A stretch of 64,000 bases of DNA from Methylobacterium sp. WSM2598 (GTDB taxonomy: Bacteria; Pseudomonadota; Alphaproteobacteria; Rhizobiales; Beijerinckiaceae), in assembly GCF_000379105.1 (NCBI RefSeq), contig NZ_KB900609.1, positions 4,739,480-4,803,479 of the forward strand, read 5' to 3'. Made by a program: the position numbers and the translations under genes. Each line of letters begins with the position of its first letter. The first letter of the stretch is position 1. This document shows positions 25,020 through 32,655 of the stretch, in pieces. Under the pieces are notes generated by a model, which ran no database searches, was not told the origin of the DNA, and saw only the letters and a list, made by a program, of their open reading frames with translations.

Positions 25020-25877
25020 TCAGGGGGCCAGGATGGCGGCCGCCACCGCCTCCGGGTGCTCCTCGTGCGGGGCGAGCGCTCCCGGGACGGTCGCCCGGGC
25101 GACGAGGCCCGTCGCCAGCAGCGCGTCCATCTCGGCGCCGGAGCGCCGCGGCGCGGCCTCCGGCCTCAGCACGCGCACGGGCGGCAGGCCTGGGCCGAAC
25201 AAGCTCAGGAATTCCTCGCGGGTCGCCGCAGGGTCGAGGGCGCCGGTGACGAAGGCGGCCGTCCCGAAGCGGGCGCCGGGCTGGTGCGTCACCCGCCGCT
25301 TGGCGGCCAGCACCGCCGGCGTGACCCGGGCCGGGTCCGCGTAGACGTGGGCGCGCATCATCCGGGCGACGACCGGCGTGCTCAGGTTCACCCGGTAGAG
25401 GAGGTGGCCGAGAACCGGCGCCTCGACGGCCCGGCGCAGGCGGGCGTAGAGCGGGCGCCGCTCCGGTCCCATGGCGGTGGGGAGCGGGCCGCGCCAGGTC
25501 GGCGCCACCAGGACGAGCCGCGCGAAGCGGCCGGGATGGCGCCGCGCCGCGGCCGCGAGGTAGGGCGCCGCGTGGCCCGCCGCGACCCCGATCGCGAAGG
25601 GGCCCGGAAGGGCGGCGAGCAGCGCGTCGAGCACGCCGTGCAGCGCGGCCGGCGAGAGCGGCAGCCGCGCCCGCGGCTCGGCGCCGAAGCCCGGCCAGTC
25701 GGGGATCAGGCAGCGGAAGCGGCCGGAGAGGCGCTCGGCCAGGGGCCGCATCTCCTCCCGGGTCGCGATCGAGGACAGGGCCGGCAGCAGCAGGGCGTCC
25801 GGGCCGGAGCCGATCACGTCGCAGCCGACCGAGACGGTGCGGTCCGGCAGCGTCAGGGTGAGACGGCGCGTCTCCAT
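25020..25877 (-). CDS. Alpha/beta-hydrolase-fold protein lacking the nucleophile Ser
   Basis: 285 residues with the overall layout of alpha/beta hydrolases: PDWPGFGAEPR in the strand-4 loop, a nucleophile-elbow position at residues ~98-104, and a cap region. The elbow reads GVAAGHAAP, so the usual Ser of GxSxG is Ala. A late His (PHEEHPEAV) is in the normal place. Either the enzyme uses another mechanism or it is a non-catalytic binding protein. It starts 13 bp after the hemJ stop codon and probably shares the hemE-hemJ transcript, which hints at a function linked to tetrapyrrole metabolism or simply to the origin-proximal operon. Confidence 0.78.
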   Translation of the reverse strand: METRRLTLTLPDRTVSVGCDVIGSGPDALLLPALSSIATREEMRPLAERLSGRFRCLIPDWPGFGAEPRARLPLSPAALHGVLDALLAALPGPFAIGVAAGHAAPYLAAAARRHPGRFARLVLVAPTWRGPLPTAMGPERRPLYARLRRAVEAPVLGHLLYRVNLSTPVVARMMRAHVYADPARVTPAVLAAKRRVTHQPGARFGTAAFVTGALDPAATREEFLSLFGPGLPPVRVLRPEAAPRRSGAEMDALLATGLVARATVPGALAPHEEHPEAVAAAILAP

Positions 25878-25890
25878 GCGGTCGCCCTCC

Positions 25891-26316
25891 TCAGAACGGC
25901 TTCACGATCGCCAGGATCACGATACCGATCATCAGCAGCGTCGGCACCTCGTTGACCACCCGGTAGAAGGTCGGCGCCCGGGTGTTCCGGTCGGCCGCGA
26001 AGTCCTTGACCATGCGCGCGAACCAGCCGTGCAGGCCGCTCATCGCGAGCACCAGCGCGAACTTGGCCTGGAGCCAGCCCTGCGCGTAGGCGCCGCTCAT
26101 CCAGGCGAGGGTCAGGCCGAGCACCCAGGTCGCGATCATGGCCGGAGTCATGATCGCCTTGGCGAGGCGCCGCTCCATCACCTTGAAGGTCTCGCCCTGC
26201 GGCGAGCCCGCCGGCAGGCCCGCGTGGTAGACGAAGAGCCGCGGCAGGTAGAGCATGGCGGCCATCCAGGCGATCAGCGCGACGACGTGCGCGGCCTTGA
26301 TCCAGAGATAGAGCAT
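25891..26316 (-). CDS. hemJ: Protoporphyrinogen IX oxidase HemJ
   Basis: 141 residues, four predicted membrane helices, standard for HemJ. The conserved His and Lys positions are visible in WIKAAHVVALIAWMA (first helix), RRLAKAIMTP, MSGLHGWFARM and RVVNEVPTLLMI. HemJ oxidises protoporphyrinogen IX to protoporphyrin IX in the inner membrane and replaces HemG/HemY in most alphaproteobacteria. It lies downstream of hemE, 113 bp away, in the conserved origin-proximal order. Confidence 0.93.
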   Translation of the reverse strand: MLYLWIKAAHVVALIAWMAAMLYLPRLFVYHAGLPAGSPQGETFKVMERRLAKAIMTPAMIATWVLGLTLAWMSGAYAQGWLQAKFALVLAMSGLHGWFARMVKDFAADRNTRAPTFYRVVNEVPTLLMIGIVILAIVKPF

Positions 26317-26429
26317 CGGTCTCCCGGCAGGACAGAGATCCAGGGATCACGCGCCGAAGCGGTGGCCGGTGCGGCGCCGGCAACGATGCGGCCCACCGAT
26401 CCAAGCAGAATCGAAACGCGCCATCCTGC

Positions 26430-27503
26430 TCAGCGCCGCAGCCGCGCGAGCATGCGCTCGACATGGGCGATCGGCGTCTCCGGCGTGATGCCGTGGCCGA
26501 GATTGAAGATGTGGGGCAGGCCCGCGGTCGCGGCGAGGATCGCGTCGACCGCCGCGTCGAGCGCCGCCCCGCCCGCGATCAGCGTGTGGGGATGCAGGTT
26601 GCCCTGGGTGACGGCGCGCCCCGGCAGCCGCCCGCGCAGGGCGGCGAGGTCCACGTCCCAGTCGACCCCGACCGCGTCGGCGCCGGTCGCGGCGAGCGTC
26701 CGGGCATGGCCGTCGAGGCCGGTGCCGCGCGGGAAGACGATGACGCGCGCCCCCGGCACCCGCGCCCGCAGGCCGGCGACGATCCGGGCGATCGGCCCGA
26801 GGCTCCAGCGGGTGAGCGCGTCGCCGGCCTCGCCCTCCGGCATCCCCGGCAGGGTGCCGCCGTGGCTCTCGAAGATCTGCACGGCGTCCGCCCCCGCCTC
26901 GATCTGGCGGGCGAGGTACTCGGTCGAGACCGCGACGAGCCGCTCGATCAGCCCGTCGAGGAGCGCCGGATCCCGGGCCGCCAGGGCGCGGGCCGGGGCG
27001 AGGTCGGGGGTGCCGCGCCCGCCGATCATGTAGCTCGCCACCGTCCAGGGCGCGCCGCAGAAGCCGAGCAGGGTGGTCTCGCGGGGCAGCGCCGCGCGCA
27101 GGCGGCTCACCGTCTCGAAGACCGGGGCGAGGTGGTCCATCACCCGCGCGTCGCCGGCCCCGCGCAGGGTCCCGAACGCCGCCGGGTCCTCGAGCGCGTC
27201 GAGGCGCGGCCCCTCGCCCTCGACGAAGCGCACGCCCTGGCCGAGGGCGTGGGGCACCACCAGGATGTCGGAGAACAGGATCGCCGCCTCGAAGCCGAAG
27301 CGGCGGATCGGCTGCAGCGTGACCTCGGTGGCGAAATCCGGCGTGTAGCAGAGGTCGAGGAACGAGCCGGCCTTCGCCCGCAGCTCCCGGTATTCCGGCA
27401 GGTAGCGGCCCGCCTGCCGCATCATCCAGGCCGGAGGAGGGGACAGGCTCTCGCCGCTCAGAACCCGCAGGACCGGCCGCGCCTCGCGCTCGCTCTCGCC
27501 CAT
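26430..27503 (-). CDS. hemE: Uroporphyrinogen decarboxylase
   Basis: 357 residues from the ATG at 27503, preceded by a purine-rich GGGGGAG site; longer in-frame starts have poor context. The signature MMRQAGRYLPEYRELRAK appears near residue 27, with LFSDILVVPHALGQG and the substrate-pocket GFCGAPWTVASYM further on. HemE removes four carboxyl groups from uroporphyrinogen III to give coproporphyrinogen III in the cytoplasm. It is the first gene left of the candidate replication origin, with hemJ downstream. This matches hemE beside the Caulobacter origin. Confidence 0.96.
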   Translation of the reverse strand: MGESEREARPVLRVLSGESLSPPPAWMMRQAGRYLPEYRELRAKAGSFLDLCYTPDFATEVTLQPIRRFGFEAAILFSDILVVPHALGQGVRFVEGEGPRLDALEDPAAFGTLRGAGDARVMDHLAPVFETVSRLRAALPRETTLLGFCGAPWTVASYMIGGRGTPDLAPARALAARDPALLDGLIERLVAVSTEYLARQIEAGADAVQIFESHGGTLPGMPEGEAGDALTRWSLGPIARIVAGLRARVPGARVIVFPRGTGLDGHARTLAATGADAVGVDWDVDLAALRGRLPGRAVTQGNLHPHTLIAGGAALDAAVDAILAATAGLPHIFNLGHGITPETPIAHVERMLARLRR

Positions 27504-27633
27504 CTCCCCCGCGCCTCCCCCAAAGCCCCTCGGCTTCCCCCTATGACCGGAGAGCGGCCAGGATACCAGCCCGACGCGTCGTCGCCCGCCCGCCGGCCCT
27601 CCGCAAGCCGGTCCCGGCGCGACCCTCTCGGAC

Positions 27634-27673
27634 GAGAAAAAAAGAAGGAAAGAAAGACTCTTGAGTCTGATTC
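27634..27673. other. Low-GC purine tract with nested GANTC palindrome
   Basis: GAGAAAAAAAGAAGGAAAGA leads into AGACTC-TT-GAGTCT, a perfect 6-bp stem, and then GATTC. Three GANTC sites fall within 18 bp. It is the most AT-rich stretch of the region and a plausible DNA-unwinding element. Confidence 0.5.
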
Positions 27674-27738
27674 TTCTTCTGGACCCCCGAATCCCGGGGG
27701 GTGCGCGGCGTCCACACCCCATCCCCACCGCGGCGCCG

Positions 27739-27754
27739 TTAAGAGGCCTTTAAC
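27739..27754. promoter_or_regulatory. CtrA-type full site
   Basis: TTAA, seven bases (GAGGCCT), then TTAAC: an exact match to the CtrA consensus TTAA-N7-TTAAC of Caulobacter and other alphaproteobacteria. In Caulobacter such sites in oriC block initiation outside the replication-competent cell type. Confidence 0.75.
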
Positions 27755-27942
27755 GGATTGGCTCTAGGTTTCAGGGATCGCGAGGCTCGCGAGGAGCTTG
27801 CCCGGGGGAGCGGCGCGGAATCGCCGGGCGCGTCCCGGATTCTCCCACGCGGCCCGTCCTGCCTCAGCGCCGCCGCGCGCCTGTTGACGGCGGAGTCGAC
27901 AAACCGCGCGCCTCCTCGCCTGGACCTGGCTGATCGGCCGGA

Positions 27943-27951
27943 TTATCCACA
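27943..27951 (+). promoter_or_regulatory. DnaA box, consensus
   Basis: TTATCCACA, identical to the high-affinity DnaA box, 68 bp before the ppsR start and on the hemE-distal side. A weaker 7/9 match (TGTGGACGA) lies on the opposite strand at 27976-27984. Confidence 0.75.
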
Positions 27952-28018
27952 CTGATCGACTCCCTGAAGGCCGAATGTGGACGAACACGCGGCGGGACGT
28001 CGGCCCCGGGGAGCGATC

Positions 28019-28849
28019 GTGGTCCGCAGCTACTTCCATCTCCATCTCGTCTCCGACTCCACCGGTGAGACCCTGATCAATGTCGGGCGCGCCGCCGCCG
28101 CCCAGTACGAGGGCGTCTCGGCCATCGAGCACGTCTATCCCCTGGTGCGCTCCGCCGCGCAGCTCGAGCGGGTGATCAACGAGATCGAGCAGGCGCCGGG
28201 GATCGTGCTCTACACGCTGGTCGGCCAGGACCTCACCGAGCGCCTGGAGGAGGCCTGCCGGGCCACGAGCTCGCCCTACCTCTCCGTGCTCCAGCCGGTG
28301 CACGGCCTGCTGCAATCCTATCTCGGGGCGCATTCGACGGCGCGGCCCGGCGCCCAGCACATGCTGAACGCCGAGTACTTCAAGCGCATCGACGCGATGA
28401 ACTTCACGCTCGCGCACGACGACGGCAACCTGCCGCTCGACCTCGACGAGGCGGACGTGATCCTGCTCGGCGTCAGCCGCTCCTCGAAGACGCCGACCTC
28501 GATCTACCTCGCCAATCGCGGCCTGAAGACCGCCAACATTCCGCTCGTGCCCGGCGTGCCCCTGCCGCCGGGCCTGGAGGCGGCGCGCAAGCCCCTGGTC
28601 GTCGGCCTCCTCGCCTCGCCCGAGCGGATCGTCCAGATCCGGCAGAACCGGCTGCTCAGCCTCAAGGCCGACGATTCCACCGCCTATGTCGACCGCGAGG
28701 CGGTCGCGAACGAGGTGGCGGCCTCGCGCCGGCTCTTCGCCAAGCACCGCTGGCCGGTGATCGACGTGACCCGCCGCTCGATCGAGGAGACGGCCGCCGC
28801 CATCGTCGAGTTGCACCGGGAGCACCGGCTCAGGTTCATCGCCGAGTAG
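28019..28849 (+). CDS. ppsR: Pyruvate, phosphate dikinase regulatory protein (PSRP/DUF299)
   Basis: 276 residues. The start chosen is the GTG at 28019, 5-6 nt after GGGGAG; it gives the normal N-terminus RSYFHLHLVSDSTGETL, whereas the earlier in-frame GTG (27977) lacks a good site. Family motifs: DSTGET, a central VLLGVSRSSKTPTSIYLANRG with the P-loop-like SRSSKTPT, and a final DVTRRSIEETAAAI. The enzyme is a bifunctional ADP-dependent kinase and Pi-dependent phosphorylase acting on pyruvate phosphate dikinase or PEP synthase. As RP001 it is the standard right-hand neighbour of the alphaproteobacterial origin. Confidence 0.93.
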   Translation: MVRSYFHLHLVSDSTGETLINVGRAAAAQYEGVSAIEHVYPLVRSAAQLERVINEIEQAPGIVLYTLVGQDLTERLEEACRATSSPYLSVLQPVHGLLQSYLGAHSTARPGAQHMLNAEYFKRIDAMNFTLAHDDGNLPLDLDEADVILLGVSRSSKTPTSIYLANRGLKTANIPLVPGVPLPPGLEAARKPLVVGLLASPERIVQIRQNRLLSLKADDSTAYVDREAVANEVAASRRLFAKHRWPVIDVTRRSIEETAAAIVELHREHRLRFIAE

Positions 28850-28868
28850 CGCCGCGGCGGCCGAAGGG

Positions 28869-28930
28869 CCTCGGCCAAGGTGCCTCGGCCTCACGGCCAA
28901 GGTGCCTTGGCCTCACGGCCAAGGTGCCTT
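28869..28930. repeat. Tandem array, ~22-bp units
   Basis: Three copies of a unit built on GGCCAAGGTGCCTTGGCCTCAC; each contains the small palindrome CCAAGGTGCCTTGG. It lies directly after ppsR and could form several alternative hairpins in the transcript. Confidence 0.8.
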
Positions 28931-28988
28931 CGCGCGGCCATCTTCGGGGCCATCAATCGCGGCTCTCCACCGCAAGGGGCGCTCGCCG

Positions 28989-29264
28989 ATGACCTCCCTT
29001 CCTCCCCTCCCGTTCGCGCCGGGCCTGCGCGTCGTGCCCGCCTCGGGTCCGGTCCTCGACCTCGCCACCGTCGAGGAGGCGCGCCGCTTCGTGGAGCGCG
29101 AGCGCCTTCCGGTGGTGCGCTCGGGCATCCACTGGCTCGACGTGCACAAGCGCCTCCTCCTCGCGCAGGCGACCCGGCGGGAGGCCGACGTGGAGGCCGC
29201 CCGCGCCGCCCTGGCGGAGGCCCTCCGGCGCGACGCCGGCGGCCGGCTCACGCTGGCGGCCTGA
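28989..29264 (+). CDS. Small protein, DUF982-like
   Basis: 91 residues from the ATG at 28989. Its first codons (ATGACCTCCCT, protein MTSLP) are the same as those of aroE and of the repeat ladder before aroE. The body has a DLATVEEARRFV segment and a closing DVEAARAALAEALRRDAG helix, similar in layout to DUF982 proteins common in methylobacteria and rhizobia. Cytoplasmic, function unknown. It sits between ppsR and maf in the same direction. No strong ribosome site is visible, so the start is only moderately certain. Confidence 0.6.
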   Translation: MTSLPPLPFAPGLRVVPASGPVLDLATVEEARRFVERERLPVVRSGIHWLDVHKRLLLAQATRREADVEAARAALAEALRRDAGGRLTLAA

Positions 29265-29394
29265 CCAGGGCGGGTGCGCCGCGCGGTCGCCCCCGAACCG
29301 GCGGCCGCTGCGCTGCGCGACGCGGGGCCCGGGCGCTTGCGGTTTCGTCCGGAACCGGCAGAGAGTGCCGCATGGTTCTCTCCGGTTCCGGCCC

Positions 29395-30027
29395 ATGACC
29401 GCCCCGCCCGCCCCGGCGCTCTCGCCCTGGCGGGGCTCGGCCCCGCTCCTCCTCGCCTCGGCCAGCGCGACCCGCCGCGCCCTCCTCGAAGCCGCCGGGC
29501 TGCCGGTCGAGACGCGCGCGTCCGGCATCGACGAGCGCGCCGTCGAGGCGGCCTGCGGCGGCCTGCCGCCCGCCGACCTCGCCCTCGCCCTGGCGGAGGC
29601 GAAATGCGCCGCTGTCGCCCGGGACGCGCCCGGGCGGGCGGTGGTCGGGGCCGACCAGGTGCTCGATCTCGACGGCACGCTCCTCCACAAGCCGGCCGAT
29701 CTCGGGGCGGCGCGGGCCCATCTCGCGGCGCTGCAGGGCCGCAGCCACGCGCTCCATTCCGCCGTGGCGCTCGCCCTCGACGGGGCTGTGGCGGAGCGCT
29801 TCGTGGTGAGCGCCCGCCTGACCCTGCGCCCGCTCGACGGGGCGGCGATCGACGCCTACCTGGCGGCCGCCGGGCCGGCCGTCGCCGCGAGCGTGGGCGC
29901 CTACCAGCTCGAAGGGCTCGGCATCCACCTGTTCGAGCGGATCGAGGGCGACCACGCGACCATCCTCGGCCTGCCGCTCCTGCCCCTCCTCGCGCGCCTG
30001 CGGGCGCGGGGTCTCCTGAGCTTCTGA
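29395..30027 (+). CDS. Maf family nucleoside triphosphate pyrophosphatase
   Basis: 210 residues from the ATG at 29395; an in-frame GTG at 29365 is an alternative, neither with a strong ribosome site. Motifs of the Maf fold: LLLASASATRRALLEAAGL at the N-terminus, KCAAVARDAPG, VVGADQVLDLDG with the catalytic Asp, KPADLGAARAHL and GAYQLEGLG. These enzymes hydrolyse non-canonical or canonical NTPs to NMPs and limit mutagenic nucleotides. The maf-aroE-coaE-dnaQ order is conserved next to the origin in many alphaproteobacteria. Confidence 0.9.
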   Translation: MTAPPAPALSPWRGSAPLLLASASATRRALLEAAGLPVETRASGIDERAVEAACGGLPPADLALALAEAKCAAVARDAPGRAVVGADQVLDLDGTLLHKPADLGAARAHLAALQGRSHALHSAVALALDGAVAERFVVSARLTLRPLDGAAIDAYLAAAGPAVAASVGAYQLEGLGIHLFERIEGDHATILGLPLLPLLARLRARGLLSF

Positions 30028-30030
30028 CCC

Positions 30031-30128
30031 ATGACCTCCCTCCCATGACCTCCCTCCCATGACCTCCCTCCCATGACCCCCCTCCCATGACCCCCCTCCC
30101 ATGACCCCCCTCCCATGACCTCCCTCCC
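30031..30128 (+). repeat. Ladder of seven 14-bp start-codon repeats before aroE
   Basis: Seven perfect-register copies of ATGACC(T/C)CCCTCCC start 4 bp after the maf stop codon; the eighth ATG is the aroE start. Each copy reads ATG ACC TCC CTC CCA TGA, so every unit is a five-codon ORF (MTSLP or MTPLP) whose stop overlaps the next ATG as ATGA. Confidence 0.95.
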
Positions 30129-30992
30129 ATGACCTCCCTGCCGAAGGCCTTCGTGGTCGGCCACCCGATCGCCCATTCCCGCTCCCCCCTGATCCACGGC
30201 CACTGGCTCGCGGCGCACGGCCTCCCCGGACGCTACGAGCGGGTCGACGTGGCGCCCGAGGCCTTCCCGGCCTTCCTGCGGGACTTCCCGGAGCGGGGCT
30301 TCGTCGGGGGCAACGTGACCATCCCGCACAAGGAGGCGGCCTTCCGGGGCGCCGCTCTGCTGACCCCGCGGGCCGAGCGCATCGGGGCCGTCAACACCCT
30401 GAGCCTCGACGCCGCGGGCCGGCTGCACGGGGACAACACCGACGCGCCGGGCTTCCTCGCCCATCTCGACGCGAGCCTCGGCGCGGATTGGCCGCGGACC
30501 ACCGGGACCGACGCGGGCCGGGCCGTCCTGGTGCTCGGGGCCGGGGGCGCGGCCCGCGCCATCCTGGTCGGGCTCCTGGAGCGCGGCCTGCCGCATCTGC
30601 GCGTCGCCAACCGCACGGCCGCGCGCGCCGAGGCCCTGCGCGCCCTCGACCCGGCCCGGATCGAGGCGGTCGCCTGGGCGCATCTCCCGGCGCTGACGGG
30701 CGGGACGGGGCTCCTCGTCAACACCACCTCGCTCGGCATGGCGGGGGCGGGCGCCCTCGACCTCGACCTGTCGGGCCTGCCGCCGGAAGCGGCGGTCGCC
30801 GACATCGTCTACGTGCCGCTGGAAACCCCGCTCCTCGCCGCCGCGCGGGCGCGGGGGCTGCGCGCGGTCGACGGGCTCGGCATGCTGCTGCACCAGGCGG
30901 TGCCGGGCTTCGCGCGCTGGTTCGGGGTGACGCCGCACGTCACCCCGGAGCTGCGGGCCCTCGTCGTGGCGGATCTCGAGGGGCGCCGGTGA
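30129..30992 (+). CDS. aroE: Shikimate dehydrogenase
   Basis: 287 residues. Shikimate-binding HSRSPLIHGHW lies near residue 14, catalytic Lys in NVTIPHKEAA (~68), Asp in HGDNTDAPGF (~105), and the NADP Rossmann motif VLGAGGAARAIL (~137) with RTAARA behind it. AroE reduces 3-dehydroshikimate to shikimate in aromatic amino acid synthesis. Its stop overlaps the coaE start (GTGA), so translation is coupled. The start is the last ATG of a 14-bp tandem array that lacks any Shine-Dalgarno sequence, so initiation may depend on re-initiation from upstream. Confidence 0.95.
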   Translation: MTSLPKAFVVGHPIAHSRSPLIHGHWLAAHGLPGRYERVDVAPEAFPAFLRDFPERGFVGGNVTIPHKEAAFRGAALLTPRAERIGAVNTLSLDAAGRLHGDNTDAPGFLAHLDASLGADWPRTTGTDAGRAVLVLGAGGAARAILVGLLERGLPHLRVANRTAARAEALRALDPARIEAVAWAHLPALTGGTGLLVNTTSLGMAGAGALDLDLSGLPPEAAVADIVYVPLETPLLAAARARGLRAVDGLGMLLHQAVPGFARWFGVTPHVTPELRALVVADLEGRR

Positions 30993-31603
30993 CCCGGCCC
31001 TTCATCCTCGGCCTGACCGGCTCGATCGGCATGGGCAAGAGCGCCACGGCGGCGATGTTCCGCGCCCGCGGCGTCCCGGTCCACGACGCGGATGCCTGCG
31101 TGCACGCCCTCTACGGGCCGGGCGGCGAGGCGGCGGCGCGGATCGGCGAGGCCTTTCCCGGCACGCTGGCGGCGGACGGCGCGGTCGACCGCGCGCGCCT
31201 GCGCGCCGCGGTGCTCGACCGCCCCGACCGCCTGGGGCGGCTGGAGCGCCTCGTCCACCCGCTGGTCCGCGAGGCGGAGGCCGCCTTCCTGGCCGCCCAT
31301 GCGGGGGCGGACCTCGTCGTCCTCGACGTGCCGCTGCTCTTCGAGACCGGGGGCGAGGCGCGCTGCGACGCGGTCGCGGTGGTGACCGCACCGGCCGAGG
31401 TGCAGCGCGCCCGCGTCCTGGCCCGCCCCGGCATGACCGAGGCGACCTTCGCGGCGATCCTGGGCAAGCAGATGCCGGATGCCGAGAAGCGGCGGCGCGC
31501 CGACGCCCTCATCGAGACCGGCGAGGGCTTCCCGCGCGCGCAGGCCCAGGTCGACGCGCTGATCGCGGCGGTGCGGGCCGGGGCCCTCGCGCGGCGGCCT
31601 TGA
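30989..31603 (+). CDS. coaE: Dephospho-CoA kinase
   Basis: 204 residues, beginning at a GTG that overlaps the aroE stop by 4 bp. The P-loop is GLTGSIGMGKS; DADACVHALY, DVPLLFETGGEARCD and ILGKQMPDAEKRRRAD are the other family landmarks. CoaE phosphorylates the 3'-hydroxyl of dephospho-CoA, the last step of coenzyme A synthesis. Its placement between aroE and dnaQ is standard for alphaproteobacterial origin regions. Confidence 0.95.
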   Translation: MTRPFILGLTGSIGMGKSATAAMFRARGVPVHDADACVHALYGPGGEAAARIGEAFPGTLAADGAVDRARLRAAVLDRPDRLGRLERLVHPLVREAEAAFLAAHAGADLVVLDVPLLFETGGEARCDAVAVVTAPAEVQRARVLARPGMTEATFAAILGKQMPDAEKRRRADALIETGEGFPRAQAQVDALIAAVRAGALARRP

Positions 31604-31719
31604 GCCGAACCGGCGACCCCTGCGGCGAACGCGGCCGAGGCCTCGGCGGACGGGCATCGGGCGCAGGGCCGGGGAAAGGATTTCCGGTTATCCGGAGCGG
31701 ACCACCACGGGGAGCCGGC

Positions 31720-32436
31720 ATGCTGCGCGAGATCGTCCTCGACACCGAGACCACCGGGACCGACGCGAAGACCGACCGCCTCGTCGAGATCGGCGGCATC
31801 GAGCTCCTCAACCACATTCCGACCGGACGGGAATTCCACCGCTACATCAACCCGCAGCGCCCGGTCTCGCAGGGCGCGCTCGCGGTGCACGGCCTCGCGG
31901 ACGCGTTCCTGGCCGACAAGCCGCCCTTCGCCGCGATCCTGCCGGCCTTCCTCGATTTCTGCGGCGACGCCACCTTCGTCATCCACAACGCCGCCTTCGA
32001 CGTCGGCTTCCTCAACGCCGAGTACGCCCGCCTCGGCGACGCGGCCCCGCCGGCCATCGACCTCGCGGGCGTGGTCGACACCCTGGCGCTCGCCCGGCGC
32101 AAGCATCCGAACGCCGCCAACAATCTCGACGCGCTGTGCGCCCGCTACGGGATCGACAATTCCCGCCGCACCAAGCACGGGGCGCTCCTCGACGCCCAGA
32201 TCCTGGCCGAAGTCTACATCGAGCTCCTCGGCGGCAAGCAGACCAGCCTCGGCCTGACGCTCGACGTGGCGAGCACCGTCCGGGTGGCGACCCTGGGCGG
32301 ACCCGCCGCCCACGTGCCCCGCGCCGTGCGCAGCCGCCTGACGCAGGCCGAGCGCGAGGCCCACGCCGCCTTCACGGCCGGCCTCGGCGGCGGCGCGATC
32401 TGGCGCGACTACATCGGCGAGGACACCGCCGGATAA
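31720..32436 (+). CDS. dnaQ: DNA polymerase III epsilon subunit
   Basis: 238 residues; the ATG at 31720 follows GGGGAGCCGGC. DEDDh exonuclease motifs: Exo I LDTETTGTD (~8-16), Exo II IHNAAFDVGFLN (~88) and Exo III HGALLDAQILAEVY (~153), with His-154 and Asp-159 type residues present. The subunit provides 3'-5' proofreading in the replicative polymerase. The C-terminal ~60 residues should carry the contact to the alpha subunit. It is the last core gene of the rightward origin-proximal series. Confidence 0.94.
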   Translation: MLREIVLDTETTGTDAKTDRLVEIGGIELLNHIPTGREFHRYINPQRPVSQGALAVHGLADAFLADKPPFAAILPAFLDFCGDATFVIHNAAFDVGFLNAEYARLGDAAPPAIDLAGVVDTLALARRKHPNAANNLDALCARYGIDNSRRTKHGALLDAQILAEVYIELLGGKQTSLGLTLDVASTVRVATLGGPAAHVPRAVRSRLTQAEREAHAAFTAGLGGGAIWRDYIGEDTAG

Positions 32437-32526
32437 ACTCAGGGTGGGTATTTTGGCCGGGGCGCGAACCCGCGCCCGGGCGGGACGTTGGGCCGGGGTC
32501 GAGACCCCGGAGAGAGACGCGAGCCG

Positions 32527-32655
32527 ATGGCCCTGCCCAGCGACAAGCCCGAGAGAACCACCAATCGGGTGCGCCCGGCCCTGTTCGGGCTCGTCCTGCT
32601 GGTGATCGCGGTCGCCCTGGTGATCTACGCGATGGGCTTCAGCCCCCGGGGCTGA
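32527..32655 (+). CDS. Small single-span membrane protein, 42 residues
   Basis: A short gene 90 bp after dnaQ. The ATG follows GGAGAGAGACGCGAGCC. The product starts MALPSDKPERTTNRVRP (soluble, charged), followed by one membrane helix (ALFGLVLLVIAVALVIYAM) and GFSPRG. Its last 17 bp overlap the 3' end of the convergent amidohydrolase gene. The clean charge-then-helix design and good ribosome site argue that it is real. Function unknown. Confidence 0.65.
   Translation: MALPSDKPERTTNRVRPALFGLVLLVIAVALVIYAMGFSPRG

Larger units (their letters stand above)
27504..28018. other. Candidate chromosomal replication origin (oriC)
   Basis: A 515-bp non-coding region between divergent hemE and ppsR (the RP001 homologue), the gene pair that flanks the Caulobacter origin. 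It contains a full CtrA site TTAA-N7-TTAAC, a consensus DnaA box TTATCCACA, eight GANTC (CcrM) sites within 307 bp, and a purine-rich low-GC tract at 27634-27660 suitable for unwinding. Identification rests on synteny plus motifs; strand switch and GC skew were not calculated. Confidence 0.75.
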
